Assembly (NCBI RefSeq): GCF_031656915.1
Contig: NZ_CP134227.1
Coordinates: 558,001-622,000, forward strand
Direction of reading: 5' to 3'
DNA: 64,000 nucleotides
From: Nocardioides marmorisolisilvae
Lineage (GTDB): Bacteria > Actinomycetota > Actinomycetes > Propionibacteriales > Nocardioidaceae
The translations under genes and the position numbers were made by a program. The notes under the pieces are model-generated. The model was not told the DNA's origin. It made no database searches and saw only the letters and a program-made list of their open reading frames with translations. The stretch's first letter is position 1; every line of letters starts with the position of its first letter. Below are positions 27,323 to 36,172 of the stretch, piece after piece.

Positions 27323-28437
27323 TCGGCGGCGTCGCTCCCGGCCGCCTCGTCCGGGGCATCGACGGCAGGCTCACGACGAGGCAGGTGCGGATCTGTCCCG
27401 GCCGACTCCTCGGCCGCGGCGATCGCCTCCTTGACCGCCTCGTTGGCGTTCGACAGCGTCGGGTCCTGCACGGTCAGGGGCTCCGTGGGGCCCATGTCCA
27501 CCCGGACCCGCGGTCCACCGGTGTGCTGCGGGATCCCGGCGACCTCGTGCACCGCCGAGCCGAGACCCTCCAGTGCCTTGGTGATCTCGGAGGGCACCAC
27601 CCACACCTTGTTGGCGTCCCCCTCGGCGATCTTCGGCATCATCTGGAGGTACTGGTAGGCGAGAAGGGCCTGGTCGGGCTGGCCGTCGTGGATCGCCTGG
27701 AAGACGGTCTGGATGGCCTGTCCCTCGCCCTGCGCGCGCAGGATCGCGGACTCCCGCTCCGCCTGGGCCCGGAGGATCAGCGCCTCACGGTCGCCCTCGG
27801 CGGTCAGGATCGCGGCCTGCTTGTTGCCCTCGGCGGTGAGGATCGAGGACTGCCGCTGGCCCTCCGCGGTGAGGATCGCTGCCCGCTTGTCACGGTCGGC
27901 GCGCATCTGCTTCTCCATCGAGTCCTTGATCGACGGCGGCGGGTCGATGCCCTTGAGCTCCACCCGGTTGACCCGGATGCCCCACTTCCCCGTGGCCTCG
28001 TCAAGGACGCCACGAAGCCGGTTGTTGATCTCGTCCCGGCTGGTCAGAGCCTGCTCGAGGTCCATCCCACCGACAATGTTGCGCAGCGTGGTCATGGTGA
28101 GCTGCTCCACTGCGGAGATGTAGTTGGCGATCTCGTAGGTCGCCGCCACCGAGTCGGTCACCTGGAAGTAGATCACCGTGTCGATCGACACCACCAGGTT
28201 GTCCTCGGTGATCACCGGCTGCGGCGGGAACGACACCACCTGCTCGCGCATGTCGATGACATAGCGCACCCGGTCGACGAAGGGCGTGACGATGTTGAGG
28301 CCCGGAGACAGCGTCGCGCGGTACTTGCCGAACCGTTCGACGATGCCGGCCCGTGCCTGGGGGATGATCCTGATCGTCTTCGCAAGCACGACGATCACCA
28401 CCAGCGCGAGGACAGCGAAGACGATGCCTACAACCAC
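27319..28437 (-). CDS. SPFH/Band 7 membrane protein (stomatin/QmcA-like)
   Basis: This is a 372-residue protein. The N-terminal transmembrane helix (about residues 3-20) is followed by the SPFH domain (about 22-190: IIPQARAGIVERFGKYRATL, DNLVVSIDTVIYFQVTD). A long Ala/Glu/Arg coiled coil (about 190-255) contains three near-identical ILTAEG repeats (AAILTAEGQRQSS, SILTAEGNKQA, AILTAEGDREA). SPFH proteins form large oligomeric cages that organise membrane microdomains and protease complexes. It is 9 bp downstream of an NfeD gene, its classic partner. Confidence 0.93.
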   Translation of the reverse strand: MVVGIVFAVLALVVIVVLAKTIRIIPQARAGIVERFGKYRATLSPGLNIVTPFVDRVRYVIDMREQVVSFPPQPVITEDNLVVSIDTVIYFQVTDSVAATYEIANYISAVEQLTMTTLRNIVGGMDLEQALTSRDEINNRLRGVLDEATGKWGIRVNRVELKGIDPPPSIKDSMEKQMRADRDKRAAILTAEGQRQSSILTAEGNKQAAILTAEGDREALILRAQAERESAILRAQGEGQAIQTVFQAIHDGQPDQALLAYQYLQMMPKIAEGDANKVWVVPSEITKALEGLGSAVHEVAGIPQHTGGPRVRVDMGPTEPLTVQDPTLSNANEAVKEAIAAAEESAGTDPHLPRREPAVDAPDEAAGSDAAE

Positions 28438-28446
28438 GAGGACTCC

Positions 28447-28908
28447 CTAGTTACCGATGCTCTGCACACGGAGAACGTACGCCGTGGCTCCCTTGATCTG
28501 CACGACGTCGACGATCTCGCCCGCCGCGATCGTGTCGCCCTCGTCGTACGGCAGCGCGGTCCACTCCTCGCCGCCGATCTTGACCCGGCCGGGCGCGTGA
28601 GCGGTCAGCCCGCTCAGCACGGTGGCCCGGGTGCCGATCAGGGCGTCCGTGCCGGTGCGCAGGTTCGGGCCGCGGTGCAAGGACTTCACCACCCCGGGCC
28701 GAAGCACGGCCAGCAGCCCGACCGCGGTCGCCAGCGCGAGCAGCACCGCCACCGCCCCGGGGGCGTGCAGCGCGGCCGCCACCCCGCCCACCAGCGCCCC
28801 GCCGGCGAGCATGATGAAGATCAGGTCCAGGCTGACCAGTTCGAGGACGGCGAGCACACCGGCGGCGATCAGCCAGGTCTCCCACGCATGATCCCCGACC
28901 CAGCCCAT
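28447..28908 (-). CDS. NfeD family protein
   Basis: This is a 153-residue short NfeD-type protein: two or three membrane helices in residues 12-80 followed by a C-terminal OB-fold domain (about 90-150) with IGTRATVLSGLTAHAPGRVKIGGEEW and AGEIVDVVQIKG. Short NfeD proteins pair with SPFH proteins, and here the SPFH gene starts 9 bp downstream. The serine-protease domain of the long NfeD form is absent, as usual in the short class. Role: assembly or stability of the SPFH complex, by family knowledge. Confidence 0.92.
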   Translation of the reverse strand: MGWVGDHAWETWLIAAGVLAVLELVSLDLIFIMLAGGALVGGVAAALHAPGAVAVLLALATAVGLLAVLRPGVVKSLHRGPNLRTGTDALIGTRATVLSGLTAHAPGRVKIGGEEWTALPYDEGDTIAAGEIVDVVQIKGATAYVLRVQSIGN

Positions 28909-28925
28909 GACGTGAGCCTACCCAG

Positions 28926-29726
28926 TCATGGGTGGTGCTTGCTGACCCGGCGTCGCGCGGCGTACCGCCCATCCTCGTGGGCCACCTGCAGGGGCATCCC
29001 GAAGGTCGCCGAGAGCAGCTCCGGGGTCATGACCTCGTCCAACGGACCCGCGGCAACGACGCCTGCCTGTCGGAGCATCAGCGCGTGCGTGAAGCCCGGC
29101 GGGATCTCCTCGACGTGATGGGAGACCAGCACCGTCGCCGGCGACATCTCATCGTTCGCGAGCACCGACAACGTGGACACCAGGTCCTCGCGCCCGCCCA
29201 GGTCGAGTCCGGCCGCCGGCTCGTCGAGGATGAGCAGCTCGGGGTCGGTCATCAGGGCACGGGCGATCTGCACACGTTTGCGCTCGCCCTCGCTGAGGGT
29301 GCCGAAGGTGCGGTCGGTCAGGTGCCCTGCGCCCACCTCCACGAGCAGCTCGCGGGCACGATCGTGGTCCAGCTCGTCATAGTGCTCGCGCCAGCGCCCC
29401 ACGACGCCGTACGACGCCGAGACGACCACGTCGCCGACCCGCTCGTCGCGCGGGATCCGCTCGGCGACCGCGGCGCTGGTGTAGCCGATTCGGGGCCGGA
29501 GCTCGAAGACGTCGACCGCCCCGAGTTCCTCGCCGAGGATCGCGGCATGGCCCTCGCTGGGGTGCAGTTGCGCGGAGCAGACCTGCACCAAGGTCGTCTT
29601 GCCGGCCCCGTTCGCGCCGAGGACCACCCAGCGCTCGTCCTCCTCGACGACCCAGCTGACCCGGTCGAGCAGTGTGTTGGCGCCACGGCGGACGGTGACG
29701 TCCTCGAGCTCGAGCACTGCGATCAT
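28926..29726 (-). CDS. ABC transporter ATP-binding protein
   Basis: This is a 266-residue stand-alone nucleotide-binding protein. Walker A is LGANGAGKTTL (about residues 37-47), the signature LSEGERKRVQIARAL near 145, Walker B LLILDEPAAGLDLGG near 170 and the H-loop VLVSHHVEEIPPG near 205. It resembles the YlmA/ModF-like ATPases that are found without an adjacent permease. No permease gene is nearby. It heads a minus-strand run with NfeD (17 bp gap) and the SPFH protein. The transported substrate, or a non-transport role, is unknown. Confidence 0.9.
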   Translation of the reverse strand: MIAVLELEDVTVRRGANTLLDRVSWVVEEDERWVVLGANGAGKTTLVQVCSAQLHPSEGHAAILGEELGAVDVFELRPRIGYTSAAVAERIPRDERVGDVVVSASYGVVGRWREHYDELDHDRARELLVEVGAGHLTDRTFGTLSEGERKRVQIARALMTDPELLILDEPAAGLDLGGREDLVSTLSVLANDEMSPATVLVSHHVEEIPPGFTHALMLRQAGVVAAGPLDEVMTPELLSATFGMPLQVAHEDGRYAARRRVSKHHP

Positions 29727-29795
29727 GCGCCCAACCTACCGGCCCGCCACCGGCCGCAGGTGCGACACAGCGGCGACTCGCCCTACCCTCGCGGG

Positions 29796-30503
29796 ATGAG
29801 CCAGACGCTTCCTCGCGCACCGCTGCTCGCAGCATGGGCGGGCGCCTGGATCAGGGGCGAGGCCGCGCTCGACGACCTGTTGTCAGGCCTGGGCCCCGAG
29901 CACCAGGTGGTGGTCGCGATGCCCGGTACCGACGGTGCCGAGCCTCTCGGCCTCGCGCTCGGGGCGCTGCGCCGGGCCGGTGCCACCGGCTTCAGCGCAG
30001 CACTGCCGGTGCCCGGTGACCCGATCGGCCTCGGCGGACCGGTGCACTTCAACGCCGCTGCCGTCGACGCCGGTGAGGCGGTGCTCGTCGAGGCCGTCGG
30101 TCTGGGCCTGGTCCCTGTCCAGGTGGGCTCCGCCGTGGAGTGGCGCTGCTCCCCTGCTGCGGCCGCTCCGTGGGTTGACCTTGACGAGGCTGCACTGGTC
30201 CTGCGACAGACACTCCTCGACGTGACCGCCTGTCTGGTCGCCCTGGACGTGGCCACCTGGCAGCCGGAGATCCCCGATGCCCTCATGAACCTGAGACACC
30301 GGCCACCACCACCGCTGCCCAGGACGTACGACGGCCGGCGCATCGAGACTGTCGAACGCGCGCTGCTCTGCCTCGACATCGTCGACCTGGCCAGACGGGT
30401 CGAGCCCGGTGCGGTGACCGCCATGGAGGCAGACGCCCGCCGTGCCGCCCTGGTCGACCTGGACCGGGCGGCACGCCGGGCACTGGTCGCCGCCTGCCGA
30501 TGA
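29796..30503 (+). CDS. Hypothetical protein, actinobacterial
   Basis: This is a 235-residue protein with no domain I recognise. It is soluble and rich in Ala and Leu, with no signal peptide or membrane helix. The N-terminal half looks alpha/beta (HQVVVAMPGTDGAEPLG, a strand plus a turn). The C-terminal half is helical, with a proline-rich RHRPPPPLPRTYDGRRIE linker near residue 167. The ATG at 29796 is chosen because upstream sequence in this frame lies antisense to the ABC gene. It is divergent from the ABC gene (69 bp) and ends 81 bp before serB, with which it may be co-transcribed. The function is unknown. Confidence 0.75.
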   Translation: MSQTLPRAPLLAAWAGAWIRGEAALDDLLSGLGPEHQVVVAMPGTDGAEPLGLALGALRRAGATGFSAALPVPGDPIGLGGPVHFNAAAVDAGEAVLVEAVGLGLVPVQVGSAVEWRCSPAAAAPWVDLDEAALVLRQTLLDVTACLVALDVATWQPEIPDALMNLRHRPPPPLPRTYDGRRIETVERALLCLDIVDLARRVEPGAVTAMEADARRAALVDLDRAARRALVAACR

Positions 30504-30584
30504 CGCGTCCGGGCCGGCGCCCACCCGACCGGAAACCTGGTCGGCGACCACCTCGGGCCGTCGTCCCGATAGCCTCGCTCCGTC

Positions 30585-31808
30585 ATGAGCCCCACCCACC
30601 AAGGCCCCAGCACGCTGCTGGTCACCCTCACCGGCAAGGACCGGCCGGGGGTGACGTCGCTCGCCTTCGACACCCTCGCGCGGTTCGGGGTCGATGTGCT
30701 CGACATCGAGCAGATCGTGCTGCGCCGCCGGCTCGTCCTGGGGCTCCTGGTCAGTGCACCGCGGGACTGGCAGCGGCTGCGTGATGCTCTCCAGGAGGTG
30801 GCCACCGCGCTCGACATGAGCCTGGAGGTGCAGCCCGGCTCGGGCGACAACCGCGCGCGTCCCCAGGGACGCAGCCACGTGACCGTGCTGGGCACCCCGC
30901 TGCCGTCGGCGGCGGTCGCCGCGATCACCGGCCGGATCGCCGACACCGGCGCCAACATCGACCGGATCGAGCGGATGGCCCGCTACCCGGTGACCGCGAT
31001 CGACCTGCACGTCTCGGGCACCGACACCGACCGGCTGCGCCCACTCCTCGCTGCCGAGGCGGCGCGCCAGGGCGTCGACATCGCTGTCCAGCCCGCGAAC
31101 CTGCTGCGGCGCGGGATGCGACTCATCGTGATGGACGTCGACTCCACCCTGATCCAGGGCGAGGTCATCGAGATGATCGCCGCGCACGCCGGCTGCGAGG
31201 CGGAGGTCGCCGCGGTCACCAGCGCAGCGATGAACGGCGAGCTCGACTTCGCTGAGAGCCTGCGCTCCCGGGTTGCACTGCTCGAGGGCGTTCCCGAGTC
31301 CGCCCTGGACCAGGTGTACGACGAATTGGTGCTGGCCCCGGGCGCGCGCACCACCGTGCGCACGCTGAAGCGGCTCGGCTACCGATTCGCCATCGTCTCC
31401 GGAGGGTTCACCCGGATCACGGACCGACTCGCTGCGGACCTCGGCATCCACTACGCCGCCGCCAACGAGCTCGAGGTCGTCGACGGGCGGCTCACCGGCC
31501 GGTTGGTGGGTGACATCGTCGACCGGGCCGGGAAGGCGGCGGCGCTGCGCCGCTTCGCCGAGCAGCTGGGCCTGCCACTCGCCGCCACCATCGCGATCGG
31601 CGACGGGGCGAACGACCTCGACATGCTCAACACGGCGGGCCTCGGAATCGCCTTCAATGCCAAGCCGATGGTCCAGAGGGCGGCGCCCACAGCGGTCAAC
31701 GTCCCCTACCTGGACGCGATCATGTACCTGCTCGGCATCACCCGCGAGGAGATCGAGGCCGCCGATGCCGCGGCCGGGATCACGACGCCGGCACCGCCGC
31801 TCGACTGA
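30585..31808 (+). CDS. serB: Phosphoserine phosphatase with N-terminal ACT domains
   Basis: This is a 407-residue HAD-superfamily phosphatase, the last step of serine biosynthesis. Two ACT-like regulatory modules (about residues 8-85 and 95-170; LLVTLTGKDRPGVTSLAFD opens the first) resemble mycobacterial SerB2. The HAD core has motif I DVDST (D185 nucleophile), motif II IVSGG near 272, and the motif III/IV region IGDGANDLDML near 345. The ACT modules probably sense serine. It converges with the SixA-type phosphatase gene, with a hairpin between them. Confidence 0.95.
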   Translation: MSPTHQGPSTLLVTLTGKDRPGVTSLAFDTLARFGVDVLDIEQIVLRRRLVLGLLVSAPRDWQRLRDALQEVATALDMSLEVQPGSGDNRARPQGRSHVTVLGTPLPSAAVAAITGRIADTGANIDRIERMARYPVTAIDLHVSGTDTDRLRPLLAAEAARQGVDIAVQPANLLRRGMRLIVMDVDSTLIQGEVIEMIAAHAGCEAEVAAVTSAAMNGELDFAESLRSRVALLEGVPESALDQVYDELVLAPGARTTVRTLKRLGYRFAIVSGGFTRITDRLAADLGIHYAAANELEVVDGRLTGRLVGDIVDRAGKAAALRRFAEQLGLPLAATIAIGDGANDLDMLNTAGLGIAFNAKPMVQRAAPTAVNVPYLDAIMYLLGITREEIEAADAAAGITTPAPPLD

Positions 31809-31824
31809 GCCCGAACCGGCCGCC

Positions 31825-31841
31825 GAGCCGGCTCCCGGCTC
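31825..31841. terminator. Hairpin between convergent serB and sixA-like genes
   Basis: GAGCCGG, CTC, CCGGCTC: a perfect 7-bp stem with a 3-nt loop just after the serB stop and overlapping the stop of the convergent gene. It has no T run. It is a possible bidirectional terminator. Confidence 0.35.
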
Positions 31842-32373
31842 AGGTGACCGCCGGCGTGCCGCCGTGGCCGATGTGGAAGGCAGCGATATGCGCCGTCCCC
31901 TCATCGAGGTCGGCCCACGCCACGGGCACGTCCAGCACGGTGAGCGCGGAGGTCGGATAGCCCTCGCTCATGTCGCGGAACGCGGCCGCATCGGGCTCAC
32001 CGTCGTCCAGCATGTGTGCGAGATAGGCCGCCGTCGGGTTGTGGCCGACGAACACCACGCACCGCGCGTCGAGCGGCGCCGTGCGCAGCAGCTCGAGCGC
32101 CGTCTCGGGGCTCGCCGAGTACAGCCCGTCGTCGATCACCACCTCCGCCGTGCTGCGCAGCCCGTGCGCGAGGGACTCCCAGGTCCCCACCGTGCGGGCC
32201 GCCGACGACACGAACGCGTGGTCGGGCACCGTCCCGGTCGACGCCAGCCATAGCCCGGCCTCGACCGCGTCACGTCGTCCGCGCTCCGTCAGTACCCGCG
32301 CATGGTCGTCCTGCGCGAAGCCCTCCGCCTTGGCATGACGCATCACCACCAAACGCCTCTGCTCCGCCCTCAC
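31840..32373 (-). CDS. SixA-like phosphohistidine phosphatase (histidine phosphatase superfamily)
   Basis: This is a 177-residue protein of the histidine phosphatase superfamily. The catalytic RH motif is LVVMRHAKAEG at residues 8-18, followed by LTERGRRDA, VSSAARTVGTWE and the second catalytic His in VVFVGHNPTAAYLAHML. Members dephosphorylate phosphohistidine proteins or small phosphoesters. GTG at 32373 is the likely start because the RH motif must be close to the N terminus. Longer frames upstream run antisense through cphB. It is divergent from cyanophycinase (33 bp between starts). Confidence 0.88.
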   Translation of the reverse strand: MRAEQRRLVVMRHAKAEGFAQDDHARVLTERGRRDAVEAGLWLASTGTVPDHAFVSSAARTVGTWESLAHGLRSTAEVVIDDGLYSASPETALELLRTAPLDARCVVFVGHNPTAAYLAHMLDDGEPDAAAFRDMSEGYPTSALTVLDVPVAWADLDEGTAHIAAFHIGHGGTPAVT

Positions 32374-32406
32374 AGGGCAACTGTGACATCCCTTAGGTTG
32401 TCTGTC

Positions 32407-33393
32407 ATGAGCAACCCAGGCGAGGCCGATCCCGAGGCTCCCCGACGGGGAGACCTGGTGGTGATCGGCGGCGCCGAGGACAAGCTCCACCGACGCACGG
32501 TGCTCCGCGAGTTCGTGTCCCGCAGTGGTGGGAGCGATGCCCGCATCGCGCTGATCCCGACCGCATCGTCGCTGGGCGACGAGGTCGTCGAGGTGTACGA
32601 CGCGGTCTTCGCCAAGCTCGGCGTCGCGGAGGTGATCCCGGTTCGACCGGGCTCCCGGGATGACGCCTCGTCGCCGGCGTACGTCGACCTGCTCGAGCAG
32701 GCGACCGGCATCTTCATGACCGGCGGGAACCAGCTCAAGCTCTCCGCGGTGGTCTGCGGAACTCCCCTCGGAGAGGCGATCAAGGTGGCGCACCTGCGTG
32801 GGGTCACCGTCGGGGGCACGTCCGCGGGAGCCAGCATCCAGAGCAGCCACATGGTGGCCTTCGGTCCGGGCGGGGCGACCCCGAAGCAACGGATGACCCA
32901 GGTCGCAGCCGGCCTCGGCCTGCTCGAGGGCGTGGTGGTCGACCAGCACTTCGACCAGCGCAACCGCTACGGCCGGCTCCTGATGATCGTCAGCCAGAGC
33001 CCCCAGCTGCTCGGCATCGGGATCGACGAGGACACCGCCGCGGTGGTGACCCACTCCGCCGGCAGCCGCACGCTCACCGTCGCCGGGCGGGGCTCGGTGA
33101 CCGTTCTCGACCCGGCGCGGATGGTCACCAATGCGTACGAGGCACCCGGACGCCGGCCGATCCTGGCCTCCGGCGTCGTTCTGCACGCGCTGCCGTCCGG
33201 CAGCAGCTTCGACCTCGACGCCCGCCTGCTGGTGACCGACGGCGCCGATCGCGGCGCGGGCGCGGAGGAGGCCGCCGAGCACGTCGAGGCGAGAGGCGAC
33301 CTGCGTCGCCTGGTCCGTGACGTGGCCGCCGCCGACACCTCGCCCTCGGCGCTCCGCCGCCGACTCGCCCGACGCAGCAAGGGAGCCTCCTGA
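32407..33393 (+). CDS. cphB: Cyanophycinase
   Basis: This is a 328-residue serine hydrolase of peptidase family S51 that splits cyanophycin (multi-L-arginyl-poly-L-aspartate) into beta-Asp-Arg dipeptides. Family features are GDLVVIGGAEDK near the N terminus, GIFMTGGNQLKL near 105, the nucleophile elbow GGTSAGAS near 140 and VVDQHFDQRNRYGRLL near 180. No signal peptide is seen, so it acts on intracellular polymer. The C-terminal 50 residues are variable. Only 1 nt separates it from cphA, so polymer synthesis and breakdown are co-transcribed. The ATG at 32407 begins MSNPGEA. Confidence 0.94.
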   Translation: MSNPGEADPEAPRRGDLVVIGGAEDKLHRRTVLREFVSRSGGSDARIALIPTASSLGDEVVEVYDAVFAKLGVAEVIPVRPGSRDDASSPAYVDLLEQATGIFMTGGNQLKLSAVVCGTPLGEAIKVAHLRGVTVGGTSAGASIQSSHMVAFGPGGATPKQRMTQVAAGLGLLEGVVVDQHFDQRNRYGRLLMIVSQSPQLLGIGIDEDTAAVVTHSAGSRTLTVAGRGSVTVLDPARMVTNAYEAPGRRPILASGVVLHALPSGSSFDLDARLLVTDGADRGAGAEEAAEHVEARGDLRRLVRDVAAADTSPSALRRRLARRSKGAS

Positions 33394-33394
33394 C

Positions 33395-36172
33395 ATGGCC
33401 GACAAGCCCGAGCCCGACCTTGAGATCGTCGAGACCCGCGTCTACCGCGGCGCGAACATCTGGTCCTACGAGCAGGCGATCCACCTCGTCGTCGATCTCG
33501 GCAGCCTGGAGTCGTTCCCGACCAACACGATTCCCGGCTTCACCGACAACCTGCTGGCCGCATTGCCCGGCCTGCGCGAGCACTCCTGCTCCCGCGGCCG
33601 CCGGGGCGGCTTCGTCGAACGGCTCAACGAGGGCACCTGGCTCGGCCACGTCGCCGAACACGCCGCCCTGGCGCTCCAGCAGGAGGTCGGCCACGACATC
33701 CGGCGCGGCAAGACTCGGCAGGTCAAGGGCCATCCCGGTCGCTACCACGTGATCTATGGGTACGTCGACGAGCAGGTCGGTCTGACCGCTGGTCGCCTCG
33801 CCGTACGCCTCGTGAACCACCTGGTCCGTCCGGATCCCGAGTTCGACTTCGAGGACGAGCGCGAGCGATTCATCCTGCGAGCCGAGCGCACCGCCTTCGG
33901 GCCGTCGACCCAGGCGATCCTCGACGAGGCGGTGTCCCGGGACATCCCATGGCTGCGGCTCAACCAGTACTCCTTGGTCCAGCTGGGCCAGGGCGTGCAC
34001 GCCAAGCGGATCCGCGCCACGATGACCTCCGAGACGAGCTCGATCGCGGTCGACATCGCCAGCGACAAGGACCTCACCACCAGGCTGCTGGGTGCCGCCG
34101 GGCTCCCCGTGCCGCGCCAGGAGACGGTGCGCAGCGCCGACCAGGCGGTCCGGATGGCCGAGCGGATCGGCTACCCGGTCGTGGTCAAGCCGCTCGACGG
34201 GAACCACGGTCGCGGAGTCTGCCTGGACCTCGTCGACGCGGACGGGGTGCGCAACGCGTTCCCGATCGCCCAGGAGCAGTCCCGGCGGGGCTCGGTGGTG
34301 GTGGAGTCGTTCATCACCGGCAAGGACTACCGCTGTCTGATCATCGACGGCCGGATGGTCGCGATCGCCGAGCGGGTGCCGGCCTCGGTGACCGGTGACG
34401 GGACCAGCACCGTGCAGCAGCTGGTCGACCTGACCAACGCCGACCCGCGGCGCGGCGTCGGGCACGAGAAGGTGCTCACCCGGATCAAGGTCGACGATGC
34501 GGCCCTGGACGTGCTCGCCGGCCAGAAGCACACCCTGGAGTCAGTGCCCGCCGAGGGCGAGGTCGTCAAGCTCGCCCTCACCGGGAACATGTCCACCGGA
34601 GGCATCTCGATCGACCGCACCTTCGAGGCGCACCCCGAGAACGTGGAGGTCGCCGAGGAGGCGGCACGGATGATCGGGCTGGACATCGCCGGCATCGACT
34701 TCATCTGCCCCGACATCACCCAACCCGTCCGGGAGACCGGCGGTGCGATCTGCGAGGTCAACGCGGCCCCGGGATTCCGGATGCACACCCATCCCACGAT
34801 CGGCGAGCCGCAGTTCATCGCCAAGCCCGTGGTCGACATGCTCTTCCCGCCCGGCACCCCGGCGCGGATCCCGATCGTCGCCGTCACCGGCACCAACGGG
34901 AAGACCACCACCGCACGGATGATCAGCCACATCTTCAAGGGGATGGGGCGCAAGGTCGGCATGACCTCGACCGACGGCGTGGTCATCGATGAGCGGCTGG
35001 TGATCCGTGCCGATGCGTCCGGACCGCGCAGCGCCCGGATGGTGCTGCAGAACCCTCGCGTCGACTTCGCCGTCTTCGAGGTCGCCCGCGGCGGGATCCT
35101 CCGCGAGGGCCTGGGCTACGAGCGGAACGACGTCGCGGTGGTGCTCAACGTGCAGCCCGACCACCTCGGCCTGCGTGGAATCGACACCGTCGAGCAGCTG
35201 GCCGACGTCAAGGCGGTCCTCGTCGAAGCGGTGCCACGCGACGGACACGCCGTGCTCAATGCGGACGACCCACTCGTCCGTGAGATGCGCCGGCGCTGCT
35301 CGGGGCAGGTCGTGTGGTTCTCCATGGCCCAGCGCGACACACCGGAGGGCGCCGAGGTCCGGGACCTGATCGACGCGCACTGCCGTCGCGGTGGGAAGGC
35401 GCTCGTCCTGGAGTCGACCGAGCGTGGCGAGATGATCGTCGTCCGGCACGGCCGCCGTGACATGCAGCTCGCCTGGACGCACCTGCTGCCCGCCACCTTC
35501 GGCGGCCGGGCCCGGATGAACGTGCAGAACTCGCTCGCCGCGGCAGCGGCCGCCTTCGCCTCGGGTGCCCCGCTGCACGACATCCGACAGGGGCTGCGCA
35601 CGTTCTCCACGAGCTACTACCTCTCCCCCGGCCGGCTCAACGAGGTCGAGGTGAACGGCGTCAACGTGATCGTCGACTACTGCCACAACGCGCCCGGGAT
35701 GCGCATGCTCGGCGATTTCGTCGACCGTGTGGGTGAGAGCCTCGACTCTGCCAGCGATCTGGGCAAGCCCTCCCGGATCGGCGTGATCGCCACGGCAGGC
35801 GACCGTCGTGACGAGGACATGCGTGAGCTGGGGGAGGTTGCCGCCCAGCACTTCGACGTCGTGGTCGTCCGCGAGGACGTCGCGCTGCGTGGCCGCGAGC
35901 GCGGCGACACAGCGGCACTTGTCGCCGAGGGCGTGCGGCTCAGGATGGACGCCGGTGGCCGGTGCAAGCAGGTCGAGGTGATCCTCGAGGAGATCGAGGC
36001 GGTGCGGCACGCCATGGCGCGCGCCAACCGAGGTGACCTCGTCGTCGTCTGCGTCGACAAGCACGCGGCAGTGATGGCGGAGCTGGAGAACTGGTCGCGG
36101 CAGGCCCACGCCGGCTCGGCGGCGTACGACGAGGCACCGGTGGGCGACCCCGACTACACACCGCGGGACTGA
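33395..36172 (+). CDS. cphA: Cyanophycin synthetase
   Basis: This is a 925-residue enzyme that builds cyanophycin from Asp and Arg with ATP. The N-terminal domain (about residues 1-160) contains YRGANIWSYEQAIHLV. The ATP-grasp domain (about 220-480) adds Asp (YPVVVKPLDGNHGRGVCLDL, ICEVNAAPGFRMHTHP). The Mur-ligase-like domain (about 490-900) adds Arg, with P-loop VTGTNGKTTTARM near 500 and HNAPGMRML near 760. The length matches CphA1-type enzymes. It converges with the NYN gene with no spacer at all (36172/36173). Cyanophycin would serve as a nitrogen/carbon reserve. Confidence 0.96.
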   Translation: MADKPEPDLEIVETRVYRGANIWSYEQAIHLVVDLGSLESFPTNTIPGFTDNLLAALPGLREHSCSRGRRGGFVERLNEGTWLGHVAEHAALALQQEVGHDIRRGKTRQVKGHPGRYHVIYGYVDEQVGLTAGRLAVRLVNHLVRPDPEFDFEDERERFILRAERTAFGPSTQAILDEAVSRDIPWLRLNQYSLVQLGQGVHAKRIRATMTSETSSIAVDIASDKDLTTRLLGAAGLPVPRQETVRSADQAVRMAERIGYPVVVKPLDGNHGRGVCLDLVDADGVRNAFPIAQEQSRRGSVVVESFITGKDYRCLIIDGRMVAIAERVPASVTGDGTSTVQQLVDLTNADPRRGVGHEKVLTRIKVDDAALDVLAGQKHTLESVPAEGEVVKLALTGNMSTGGISIDRTFEAHPENVEVAEEAARMIGLDIAGIDFICPDITQPVRETGGAICEVNAAPGFRMHTHPTIGEPQFIAKPVVDMLFPPGTPARIPIVAVTGTNGKTTTARMISHIFKGMGRKVGMTSTDGVVIDERLVIRADASGPRSARMVLQNPRVDFAVFEVARGGILREGLGYERNDVAVVLNVQPDHLGLRGIDTVEQLADVKAVLVEAVPRDGHAVLNADDPLVREMRRRCSGQVVWFSMAQRDTPEGAEVRDLIDAHCRRGGKALVLESTERGEMIVVRHGRRDMQLAWTHLLPATFGGRARMNVQNSLAAAAAAFASGAPLHDIRQGLRTFSTSYYLSPGRLNEVEVNGVNVIVDYCHNAPGMRMLGDFVDRVGESLDSASDLGKPSRIGVIATAGDRRDEDMRELGEVAAQHFDVVVVREDVALRGRERGDTAALVAEGVRLRMDAGGRCKQVEVILEEIEAVRHAMARANRGDLVVVCVDKHAAVMAELENWSRQAHAGSAAYDEAPVGDPDYTPRD

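Noticed and set aside
31840-33405. 521-codon frame suggesting an extended SixA-like protein
   Set aside because: Upstream of 32373 it is antisense to cphB, and the RH motif of the family must be near the N terminus.
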